The notes under the pieces: model-generated
Told to the model about the DNA's origin: nothing
Seen by the model: only the letters and a program-made list of their open reading frames with translations
The model's database searches: none
Made by a program: the position numbers and the translations under genes
NCBI GenBank assembly: GCA_013397795.1
Contig: VZTJ01000255.1
Span: forward strand, 1,668,248 to 1,732,247
DNA from: Orthonyx spaldingii
Lineage: Eukaryota; Chordata; Aves; Passeriformes; Orthonychidae
Direction of reading: 5' to 3'
Length of the DNA stretch: 64,000 bases
Shown: one piece after another, positions 53,822-64,000 of the stretch
Numbering within the stretch: the first letter of the stretch is position 1
Layout: each line of letters begins with the position of its first letter

Positions 53822-56504
53822 GTCTGAAAGATCTCTCCACATGCTGCAAGCACTTTAACTTGTAGATCTGACAGTGTTGCCATTCACTGAACATATAGAA
53901 GCTCTTCCATCGTCACTAGGACTGGCTTCACCACTAGCTTGCTCTCAGGCTAACTCTTGATTATATTTGAAAAACAAATGCAAGATTTTACCTCTGTATT
54001 TATACCAATTCAAGATAACCAAATAAAGGCTCTTTCCACCCATTTTCAGGAGAGAAAGAGCACAATGTGCACACTAACTAGAACTAAAAGCTATTTATTA
54101 AATTCCTTCAGTAAGTGCTACTGGCTATACAAACCTTCTCAAAGATGAATCAAAATCCGATGCAGCAATACTATTAGGACTCAATAGTTTCCTCAATTTA
54201 TTAGCATCCAAGTGCAGTCTTTGAAGTCTGTTTCTCACAGAGAGAGAGACTAAAATTTCTGAATCTGGACTGGAATTTACTGACCTGAAGTTCCCAAAGG
54301 ATCACCCCCCACCTGCATTCAACACAGCCCAGTGCAGAGACCAGCAGACATACAAGTAATTTCTCAACACATTACTCACACAAAATATTACACTACAAAT
54401 AGTGCTCCTACATGCTTTGCTACTTTATTCAGAGCTAAATGGGTATCTCTACACAGCACAGTCAACTTGTATGCCCTAATGACAGTTTGTATAGAAGGTT
54501 TCACCTCTTCTGTAAAACCTATTTCTTTTCCCTACCACCACAGCCACAAAAACACTTGAGCTATTGATAGAATTTCCCTGCCTACTTGGTTCCAGTGGAA
54601 CCATACAACCAAGAGATTCTCTGTGAAGAGCCTTAGACTGCTGAAGACACATTTCCACTCCATAGAGAGAATAGGTAAGAAAAAGGTTCAGCCTTAGCCA
54701 TGATTTTTATTACCATTTCATCAGCTCCATTTCTGGTCTGAGTCTAGTCTATCTTTTAAGGCTAGAGATGCCTTGGTATATTGCTATGGTTGCATGAAAA
54801 CCACAAAAAATGTTGCAAAGAAGTCAATATGTGTTTTCAGCTACTAAGATGCTCGGACATTACTCAATCACAAAAACTATATGTCAGTACAAAATAAAAA
54901 TGGAATAATGATTATGGGGTTTGGTACTATTTAACATCTACTTTAAAAAAAACCCATAAATCCATCCTTCAACTACACAATTAGAAATGATCTACTTATC
55001 TGATTATTGCTTACCTATCATTTTACACAAAAAATCCCAAGAACACAAAACAATAAGGAAAATAACTTCCTTGTAGTAGGTAATATTCTCACTAAGTACT
55101 AAAAGAAGAGCCTTGCTTGTAGCAAAAGGTTTGTTAGGGCATTTTTGAAAGAATTATTTTCTTTAGCTAACTACAACATTCTAAGTGACTGCAAGATTGT
55201 TAACACTCAGAAACAGGAAATATTCTTGGAAATACCTTGGGGAAGTATAAAAGACTCACAGCAGTATTGAATGGAGCTGAAGATTTTCACCCTTCTCTGA
55301 GGCTGGAGTTGGTTAAAATCATTCGCCCTTCTTTTCTTTAAGTTTTCTAAAGACTGAAAACAGGAGAACATGAAATGTTACTGAAATTTATTCCAGCTTC
55401 TCAAACAATGTTTTTCAGTATTTGAAAATTACTTACTTCCTTTGTTCACAGTCTCTTCTGCCTTTGCAAACGATGAATAACAGCCCATCTTTTATTTGTT
55501 TTTAGTTTCTCACAGAACCAGTTTGTTATGACTGCTCTCTCCTACACAAAAGCTGGTCAGGGTTTCCAAACACCCTTCTGTTTATTTATGGCAAGCTGCA
55601 GTATAAACATTTGCTTACCACAAATCAGTGCCAGAAATTGCTAAATAAACCCACTGTTTTAACACCTTTTACCCCTGACTATATGAAAGAAAACTAAGCA
55701 CTTACAGTCCACATGCCTTTCTCTAGTCTGCATATATTCATTACAGGTCAAAGCAACTTTCTCTTCTTTCAAGATAGAATGGGTACAAGTTCAGCAGCAC
55801 TGTTGGCTTCTATACTTCCTTCTTTTGCCTGACCTGGTTTAGGAGTGTAATAGAGACTTCTGTGGGGTTGCTTTTTCATTTTTAGGGGGGAGATTGGTTT
55901 TTTTTTTTTTCTTAAAGCTTTAAGAGACATGCTGGTGATCCAATCCACAATATCCCTCCACAAACAGTGATGCCAGCAAAACACATGAGCAATAAGATAC
56001 AGCAGGAGGGGCAGAGGGATCAGGAATACCTCAAGCCAGTACTGCTGCAGAACATCTTGTGTCAAAACAAGATGCATAAGGTGTCATAAACCCATTAGAT
56101 GGAATTTCTGATAAAGCCTGGTTCTTCTGACATTTTTCAAACGTGTGTAACAGAGATAAGATGGAAAATTACCTTAGTTGATAACAGATAGAGGGGCTTT
56201 TTTTCCCTTCAAATAGAAGGTTCTGAATTTACAGCTCAAGATTTTCTTCAACCATTCCTTAGCCCTCCTTAGTTTGCGACACAACTTTTCTTTACTTGGA
56301 GAAAAACTGCTGTTTCAAGGAAAAAATCCTAAAATTAAGACCTTAAATAGTTTTTAATCTGTGCCCTTTAATTAGGAGCAAAAGTTGAATTAGAAAAAGA
56401 ACAGACAAGTGTTTGGACTTCTGTGCCTTCTTCAGGTCTAAGCAAAAGAAACACTTCTGTTTGCACTTTTTTCTTTGCTCCCACCGACTATACTAACTAG
56501 CTCA

Positions 56505-56603
56505 GAAAAAACAAACAAACAAACAAAAACAAACAAACAAAAAACAAAACAACCAACAGCAACAATAACGACAGAAAAAAAACCCCAAACAAACAACAAA
56601 ACC
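56505..56603. repeat. A-rich (AAAC)n / AAC simple repeat
   Basis: This purine/C-only tract starts with repeated CAAA units (ACAAACAAAC), then degenerates through AACAACC and AACAATAACG to a second short CAAACAAACAACAA run. It resembles a decayed microsatellite or retroposon tail. I see no adjacent element that would claim it as its tail. Confidence 0.9.
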
Positions 56604-59600
56604 CCACCCTTCTCTCACATCTTTAGATCAATGTAGCTATACTACCACTTTTTCTTTTCCTTCTCCTTTTAGTTGTTTAGGGCTTGATCTGGTTTGCTAT
56701 GGACTCCTTGGTGATCACACAGTAATCTCCCTCACTACCTGGGCCAAAGAATAAAGACATCAGGAACTAAAGACACAGCCTATAAAAATTCACTCCTTGG
56801 GTTTCCGACAACAATTTTCAACACTCCCACTACACAGGCCAGTGACAGGACAAGATGTTAAAACATAATGTGTAATTCACAGAATCAGCCTATGCCATTG
56901 AAGATGCTTCCACTCCCCTTCTTCTGTATGCCCCATGCTCTGCCACATATTATTGCCCCAGAGTACAGGTGACACTTGTGCTGCCACTGGTGCCACCGTA
57001 CAAACCCATACTGACATTTCACAATAGTGCCTACAACCAGAAAAAATGCAGGCACTTGTTCTACTCCTCCAGCTCTGCAATACATGCAGAGGGAGGTGGA
57101 AAATTGGAGGTATTTATGTCTTAAACTGCCACAAATTACAACTGACAAGGTTCTGTTACTAGAGCCTTAATTCTCTTTGCCTACCCAGCAACACCACTAA
57201 AAATCAATGCAAGTCCATAGTGCAAGAGTTAGTGATAATTAGGAAAGACAGTAAATTCAAACAGCCTGTCTAGCAGCTTTCCAGCCTTTAAGGTAGAGTT
57301 GCACTACGGTGGACTGGGAATCCTGGGGAAATGTGAACAGCTGTAAGGAATAGAAACTCCACTAATTTTGTGTATGACTTGTTCTCATGTGCTGTCATTT
57401 GCATCCAAAGATATGACACATGGAATCTGGAGCCCTTATGCATGATGGACCTGATCAAAAGGTCTTAAAGAAATTGAAAACATCTAATAAAAGAAAAAAA
57501 AAAAAAAGACAAGAAAATGAAATAGCTTGATTCAAACTGAACATATACTTGAGGATCCAGTCACACTGGTTCAGGAGAGAGAGCTTCCTCCTGTATTAGG
57601 TAGCCAGCCCTGACTATGGAAATATTTTGTAGTCTGACTTGCTCTCTAATGCTGAATTCCTCCTTCTGTTTCACCTCCATTCATAGTTACCCTCCCTAAG
57701 TAAGCAGGCAAAGCACATCTAGTCCTTCTGTTTACATTTTGGCAACACCTACGTTTTTGCAATTCTGTGAGTGTGTTTGGAGGATGGAGCCACATATATG
57801 AAATGTAAATGGACAAGACTTCACAGTTGCATTGTCATCATTCAATTTCCTCTACACTTTCCTTACAAGCAAATACAGCAGCTGCATTTGTATGCAAAAG
57901 TCACCACAGACCGCAAGAAATCCCCAGTGTACTTTAATGTAACCTCAGCGAGGATGGGAAGCTCAGCGCAGCAGGCGGATGGCACACTCTCCAGTGCACT
58001 CTGCAGTGCTGATGGCACTAAGGCCCTGCCGGAAAGGAGTCCTGCTCCCTTCCTGTTTGTTTGCCTGAGTTTTCTACAGAAACAGAAAAAGTGAAGAAAA
58101 GGAAGTTCAGCTAAGGAATATACCAAATCCACAAAACAGATACTGTTATCCCCTCAAGAAGGTAGCACTTCAGTTCAGCCTTGCTCTTGAGACCTCTGTT
58201 TTGATTTCCACAGTTCACTAAAGTCAAAGTCCCAGTTCTGTTCTGAAAACATCACCTCAGTTCTTTCTCTTTTTTTGTTGTTTTATGCAACTAAAATATA
58301 GGTCACTGACTGAAAGGGGGCTTTCACAACTAACAGAGAAAAGGTAAAAGCCACAGAAGATGCATCCCCTCAAAGGGGGAACCTTCTTCTTATTGCTTTA
58401 AAGACGTAATTTTAAAATCTATATTAGATCAGGAAAAAAACTATTATGCAAGACACTCTCTTATAAAAGTAGCCGTTACGGAAAAAAACCATTAATACCA
58501 ATTTTAGAAAGTTTCAAAAATAAACCTGAACAAAATATCCTGATGACATTTCTTCAACCACAGGTTTTTATCTGTTTTGTCTTGATAGCCAGGTAGAGGT
58601 ACAGTTTAGCTTACAAAGGGCAGTAGCCCTTTTACTTTATTTAACCTGAAGTGAAACCTGATGGAAAACATTTCAGACATAATAAGGCCATAAGCTTGCT
58701 CACATATTCTTCAAAATTTGTTATTAATCTAAGCAATGCTATTTTCACTTAAGCAATCACTTAAAAAACCAAACAAAACATACAGGACAGAAATCAAGCC
58801 TTATCAACACTACAGAAATGGACCTCAACCACTCTGAGATACGATACCTTTAAAACAAAATGACCCTGTAATCCAAACTAGTGATGCTGAGAATTTTTTT
58901 CAAGTGGTGTCTTACTGAAGACTAGAATGAAAGGCTATTCTGGACGCACAAGGGGTAAAAAAAATGAAGCATTTATACTACTGAGGGGAAAAAAACCATG
59001 ATCTTAAGATCCGTAATAAACAATTACAGTATTCAGGAAAAACACAACAGTAAATTAGGCTCCAACATTACAACATCTATACTGTCAAATACCACCACTA
59101 TATGTATCATTCCTGTCAGGAAAAACAAAGGCAGATGGTTGTAGAAAAAGACACTCTTCAGAACAACCTTAACCTTCACATACTGGTGAATCAAAATATT
59201 TACAACATTTATGCCCCTACAGAGCTCATTCCCTACAATTAGAGCTCTTCTAAGCTGCCACAGCATATTGCTACAGAAATTTTGGCAGAACAAATTCATA
59301 ATTTGCATAACTGTTCAGAGTAGTCACATAACTTAGAGAAAAAAAAATCATGCATTCTCAAGTATTATTGATGTTCTGAAGCCTCTGATTCATTTTACTC
59401 ATAATTTTTTTACATATTTCATTGCTTTCTCATCACAATGAAATATCCAACTGCTGATATCAAGGTCAATAGCTTCCAACCGGCATGAGCATGACTGGAA
59501 TTTGCACAGCATTCACCACTGGAATGTCACTACTTGAAGCAGCATCTTTCTTGTCTCAAGCTGAAGGAGAGAAGTATTTAGAAGATCTAGCAATGTATGT

Positions 59601-62600
59601 AGGTGCATAAAGACCACTTGGTACTGCTCCAGTTCCCACAAGTTATCTGCCCTGAGTGACTGCACTGCCACTGACAGAAAGGAGCTGTAAAAGTTTCCTA
59701 ATTCAGTTCCTTGTCTGTGTAAAACTCCTGCCCCAGAAACGAAGCCAAACATTGCAGGTCCACAGCAAGCCCAGTAATGGACTTCAGTGTTGAATCTTAG
59801 CTATGTCCAAATTTTTCCATGGTTAAAAGTGCAATTAGAAAACATGTTTGATAAAATCTCGACAAAACATTTTTCTAGAATCTAGAACACAGACTAGCAC
59901 CTGCCCAGAACCTGCTGCAGCTCCTTTCTGGCCTACAATAGACACTTCCCTTTGTATAAAGGTCAGGCAGATTCAGGGTAGTTGGTCCACATGGGAACAC
60001 CCAGAACCAGGAGTTTCAAAGCTCTCCAAGTCTCCCAGTTTCAACTGTCAAACTCCAACATAATTACTGCATTTTCTTCTTTTGAAACTACCTCCCAGAG
60101 TTGCCACTGGTCCCTGAAATTTCTTCAGGCTTAGCAGGAATGCCCCTTGAAAAATGATCTCCTAAAGTACGTTTCTTCTCAGTTTGAAGGTTCTAACTAT
60201 TCAAAGCCCAAAATTCACTCAGGGGTAAAACCCACACACAAGACAAAATTTTTAAAAAACAATCATTAATTTAAACAATTGCTTACAAGATCTGTGAAAG
60301 GTTTCTACTCATTACTTATTTTCAGCAATCAGAATTTGATAGCAAAATTTCAAAAATCTCTTGGAAACAAAAGCATCCTATCTACAAGCACAATTGTGCA
60401 ATACAGTACACAAATGGAATGCCAGGGCAGCAGACCTTGTTTTATCTCCTAAGTGGTCAAAAGGCCAGAACACAGAGAATTGAGGGTTTAGAAATCGCTA
60501 TGTCAAGGATCTTACCTCTTTCACTACTAAGTATAAGCATCAGATAATACAAGAAATTTGAGAGGATATACTACTACCAGTTAGTAGTACCAGGGTTGTC
60601 TTGAGGTTTTTTGTGTGAGGTATAAGCTGTTAAAAAATTAAAAATCACGTTTCTAAAAATTTAATAATTTCTTAGGAAAACCTTGTCATTTTCAGCCTTT
60701 TGGCAGTGCTCCTCTATCTCCAAAGAAGAGAGATAGAAAAATTCAAACACAAGATTCTCCTCCACTCCCTGCAGTCAGGGTAATCAGAGTAATTGAAGTT
60801 CTCAGAGCAGAGAACACACACTGGCAAGTATCATATGAAAGCCTTAGATAGATGAGAAACATGAAGGATAACTTATCTTTTTCAATAAAAGAATTAAAAT
60901 GAGACAAATATATAGTTGTTGTAGGTAAGTGTAATTACAGTGCATGATATTTTTATTTGGCTAGTTTTTCCCAATAACTCTGTCATCTGTTCTCACCCAA
61001 GTGATTAAATTAATTTCATTTTTCACTTAATCCAATTCCCATTTCTAGTTCAATTTATAATCATCACTTCCCCACACTAGCATGGCATTAAATTACTGTC
61101 ATTCTTGGCCATTAAGTTCATCATATTCCAGTCAGCAGAATTGATCAAAAACACCCCAGCAGTGCCATGAATTTCTTATTAAATACATTCCTTTTTGCTG
61201 CTTTGTAGAAGCTGATCATCAGTGTCAGGAGCCACGTTACATCAATTTCTGACTTTTCAGGCAAAAGAAACACATTCTGAATCAAAAATAAAGACAACAA
61301 AAAAGTCATTTTCTTAATGAACACAGCATTTTCTTTGTTCAAAACACACTCACTTTACTTTGCAAGTACCCACTGAAGCAGAAATGACCCATACAAGCAT
61401 AAATTTGCATCTGCTACTGATCTTCTAACCATACTTGTTCTTACTGTAAACTCAAAATTTATTGCTCCCTTTAATAAAAAGAGAGAAAAACCACCTCCCT
61501 TGATGTTACTCAAATTTCTTTGGATGTTCAAATTCAACTCCTGGGTCAAATTCACTTACATGATTAGCAATATACAGATTTTTTAACAGGAGTTGCCATC
61601 TTAAACACAGTTGTTCATGTCCTGTCTTACAGAGAAGACAGACTGAAGAAAAATTCAAACTCCACTAGAAGATCCCTGGGAATCTCATATTTCTTGTCCA
61701 ATGCAAGATTCTACACTATTTGTTCAGGGCCAACTTGACGCTCAGTCACTTCCAAACTCACTTTCGTAAAAATATATCCATAAATTAAATTTCTGCATAG
61801 TCATCTTAACTTGTAAAATATCCCATTGTTTTCTGACAGTAAGGACAATGCTTAATCTCATATTCTGTGTGGTTCATGATGAGTTACGAAGTGTTAAATA
61901 AACAACCCTTCAATTTCCATATTAAAATTCCCTTCCCTAACAGCACTTTCTCTCAAGTGGAATTGAATGAAAGGTATACCTGCCAATCTAAGTGGACCAT
62001 TTTCAAAGAGACCCAAGGCAACTTCTCCCCCTCTCGAAATATTAGGAGTGCAATTTTTGCCCCATCTACCAATTCAATAGCTGCCCAAATGTACATTTTC
62101 TCCATGTATGCTTATAGGGGAATTAACAGGGCCTTTTGTTGCTTGCATGTACAGTAAAACACAGTACTTTTGTAAACACCGTAGGCACCTAAAAAAATTT
62201 AAGATCTTGTGCTTAAGAGATGTTAATCGGTACAACTGCATTATTTTTAGTGTCCTACTAAATCAAGAGCTTATTATTCTCTAAGAGTTTCTCAGAATAC
62301 CCATACCTAGTGTAGTACTTCATACATAATAACTGTACAGTGCTTTACAGATGCTGTCAAATTATTCACAGTCTGAGAAGCAGACAAAAGATTAAAGGCG
62401 TTTTTCTGGAATACGTTCAAAGTAAAGAAAAAACTTCTCTGTAATAATCTGTAAACTTGAATAACGCAAAGAGATGCAACTGAATAGCTATATATGGGTG
62501 GCTTTTAAAGCATCTGGGGTAACTACTACATATTCAGCACCTCACTGGACTTCTGTAGGATCTACTTAAACAGCGAATACGGTTTTCAGGTAAAAACTCT

Positions 62601-63338
62601 AAAGAACTGAACATGCCTCAACGGTCTTGCCCCTGCCAACTCCTTCATGCAGGCAGATTCCAGAATCAACAGGAACTGGCAAGGATACAGTAATCCTTTA
62701 CCCTATGTGCTACTGTTAAAAGATCTGGGTCTGCTCCTGATCTTTCCATGACTGAACAAATGCTGCCACGAACATTTACACAAATAAGACTAACCCAAAC
62801 TCGTCTTGGAAATGTTTGTAAGATATTTTCCTAGCTCTACAAAATTGGAAAAAATCATGACAAGCTGTAAAAACTGTAGTGACACTATTCGGTATGATCA
62901 ACATCTGCAGTTTATTTCCCCGTGGTAAGAGTTAAACTGTAATTCCACTTCTTTCACATTTTATTGTGGCGTCTGGTGCCAAGCACGCAGCTTCCCAGAG
63001 TTCGGTGTGACAGCTACGGATCAGCTGTCACTCCGACTCCGCCAGAGCCCGCACAGACAAGCCAGGCTCGCTCCACGGGCGGAATCCACCCTGCACCGAT
63101 GGCCGGGGAGAGCGGCAGCAGTGAGCCATCATCTGCAACCTGCGGCATCGCAGGGACCCGCGCTTCTTCGGCAGAATAGCTCCAGATCGACCAAACGCGA
63201 AATTTCGTGCCAGGAACCAAATCTTTCCCCACTATCAGCTACAACCACCCGAGCAGCACCTTTCCAACTGCGAGGGCTGCAGATACAATGTTCCATCCAT
63301 CAGGGTGCCTCGATCATCTGCAGTTGTGAGCTCTCGCA

Positions 63339-63348
63339 TATTTAAGCG
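63339..63348. promoter_or_regulatory. TATA-like element at the edge of the CpG island
   Basis: The string CATATTTAAG lies immediately before CpG-rich sequence. It is close to palindromic, so it could serve either an alternative KLHL32 start (minus strand, initiating near 63310) or an antisense transcript running right. No other core-promoter element fixes the direction. This is a sequence-motif observation only. Confidence 0.25.
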
Positions 63349-63870
63349 CCGGAGAGGAGCAAAAGCTTGTCTTTGTCACTCAGACGAGTAGCTGCAAGTC
63401 CCTGTACCCGAGAGCGCAGCTCGCACCAAGTACCGAGGCGCCTTGCAGCGCCCGTGTCGCGGCGGCAGAGCCATGTTCCAGGGAGCCGCCGCCAGCCCAG
63501 CACCTGGAGCTCGTCCCCGCATAACCCCTCGGGGAGCGGGGCTCACGGCGCCCCGGAGCCACCCCGGGCTCCGGCTCATCCTCCCCCCGCCGCCGCTCCC
63601 CGCCGCCTCCTACGTGGGGCCGAGGGCCGGCGGGAGCGCTGCCCGGTGCCCGGGGGCGCCCCGGCGGCCGAGGCTGCCGCTTGACCCGTCTCCCTGGCAA
63701 CGGGGCCACTCGCACTCACTCCCCCGCTTCCCCACCAGAGCCCCCTGCCCCGTCGCGGCGGTGCTGAGCGGCCGGGGCGGCGGGGCACGACCGGCGGCCG
63801 CCCCCTGCCCCGGTCCCGGTTAGGTAACGCGGGCAGCGAGGCGTCGCCTGGGGCCCGGCCGCTCGCTCAC

Positions 63871-64000
63871 CTCGGGCAGGTGCCGGGGCCGCGCACGGCG
63901 CTGGCGGCGCCGCCTCTCCTCCCCGCTCCGCTCCGCTCCGACGGCAGCGGGGGGACGAGCCGCGGGCCAGCAGCTCCCGCGCCGCAGACCCGCCGTCCCG
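63871..64000 (-). other. KLHL32: Probable KLHL32 exon 1 (non-coding), truncated by window edge
   Basis: On the minus strand a consensus donor, CCCGAG|GTGAGC, occurs with GT at 63870-63869 inside the CpG island. No coding frame is needed because the start codon lies in the exon at 38522-38610. The transcription start is not visible and may lie beyond base 64000. A short GCTCC tandem (about 63918-63938) lies in the proposed exon. The call rests on the donor, the CpG island and the position upstream of the coding exons; no transcript evidence is available. Confidence 0.6.
63918..63938. repeat. GCTCC tandem repeat in proposed exon 1
   Basis: CCCCGCTCCGCTCCGCTCCG contains three to four 5-bp units within the CpG island, inside or just beside the proposed non-coding exon 1. 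Such GC-rich tandems can be length-polymorphic. Confidence 0.75.

Larger units (their letters stand above)
38611..63870 (-). other. KLHL32: KLHL32 intron 1 (25.3 kb)
   Basis: The intron runs from the proposed exon 1 donor (63870) to the acceptor at 38612-38611. It carries CR1 pieces in both orientations (38975-39013, 45205-45287, 45661-46112, 47051-47545, 50757-50962), AAAT and AAAC simple repeats and long AT-rich unique stretches. Extra non-coding 5' exons could hide here. No protein-coding exon was recognised; the ORFs at 53336-53734 and 55769-56077 are discussed as findings. Confidence 0.65.
4510..64000 (-). other. KLHL32: KLHL32 gene, 5' part (exons 1-5 of a longer gene)
   Basis: This entry is the gene span assembled from five minus-strand exons: 63871-64000 (non-coding, right limit unknown), 38522-38610, 35828-36008, 14972-15079 and 4510-4608. 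All visible introns are GT-AG. Coding pieces of 23, 181, 108 and 99 nt join in frame to 137 codons that match, from memory of the family, the N-terminus of vertebrate KLHL32 almost residue for residue. The protein is usually about 620 residues (BTB, BACK, six Kelch repeats), so only about the first fifth is present. The rest should lie beyond the left edge. Exon numbering counts only exons visible here; extra non-coding 5' exons in the 25-kb first intron cannot be excluded. KLHL proteins generally bind CUL3 through BTB/BACK and substrates through Kelch; the specific role of KLHL32 is poorly known. Confidence 0.93.
63380..64000. promoter_or_regulatory. KLHL32: CpG island / promoter region of KLHL32
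   Basis: Base composition changes sharply from the AT-rich intron to very GC-rich, CpG-dense sequence from about 63380 to the right edge, with a milder rise from about 63000. It includes several Sp1-type GGGGCGG/CCGCCCC-like boxes (for example around 63775). Avian housekeeping and neural genes commonly start in such islands. The many overlapping ORFs here on both strands are a by-product of GC richness (few stop codons), not evidence for proteins. Confidence 0.8.

Noticed and set aside
63367..63823. Overlapping ORFs on both strands in the CpG island (up to 126 codons)
   Set aside because: GC-rich sequence has few stop codons. The proteins are Pro/Arg/Ala/Gly-rich in every frame, and the region is explained as promoter and exon 1.
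1..64000. tRNA, rRNA, microRNA or CRISPR features
   Set aside because: No tRNA-like cloverleaf with A/B boxes, rRNA segment, known microRNA hairpin or regularly spaced direct-repeat array was recognised by eye. A covariance-model search would be needed to exclude small RNAs.

Overview
This is a bird nuclear genome window. Two things show it: many CR1 LINE fragments (avian 3' ends with the ATCATAGAAT tail, and one copy with reverse-transcriptase remnants), and a multi-exon vertebrate gene with long introns. I cannot name the species. No bacterial-type genes, operons, CRISPR arrays or complete RNA genes were found. Most open reading frames in the window are chance or repeat-derived.

The only protein gene I can support is the 5' part of KLHL32, a BTB-BACK-Kelch protein, on the minus strand. 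It runs from a CpG-island promoter and probable non-coding exon 1 at the right edge (donor at 63870) to BTB-domain exons at the left. Exons were read by eye with splice sites and frame: exon 2 (38522-38610, start codon at 38544), exon 3 (35828-36008), exon 4 (14972-15079) and exon 5 (4510-4608). The coding parts total 411 nt, or 137 codons, and join in frame. They encode the N-terminus and nearly all of the BTB domain. The BACK domain and Kelch repeats must lie left of base 1. KLHL proteins usually act as substrate adaptors of CUL3 ubiquitin ligases; the substrate of KLHL32 is not readable here.

Layout: 1-4509 is partial intron 5. Then come exon 5, intron 4 (10.4 kb, one CR1), exon 4, and intron 3 (20.7 kb: a 1.2-kb CR1 with broken reverse transcriptase, a 1-kb LTR-type repeat, more CR1, and a 1-base gap flanked by a false-looking duplication). 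Next are exon 3, intron 2 (2.5 kb), exon 2, and intron 1 (25 kb: five CR1 pieces, simple repeats, a TAATTA-rich patch), ending in the GC-rich promoter region.

I did not find a convincing new biological system. The items most worth a second look are the tiny start-codon exon, the duplication around the N at 35201, the tail-to-tail inverted CR1 pair in intron 1, the internally repeated LTR-like element, and the homeodomain-type motif cluster near 43.0-43.45 kb.
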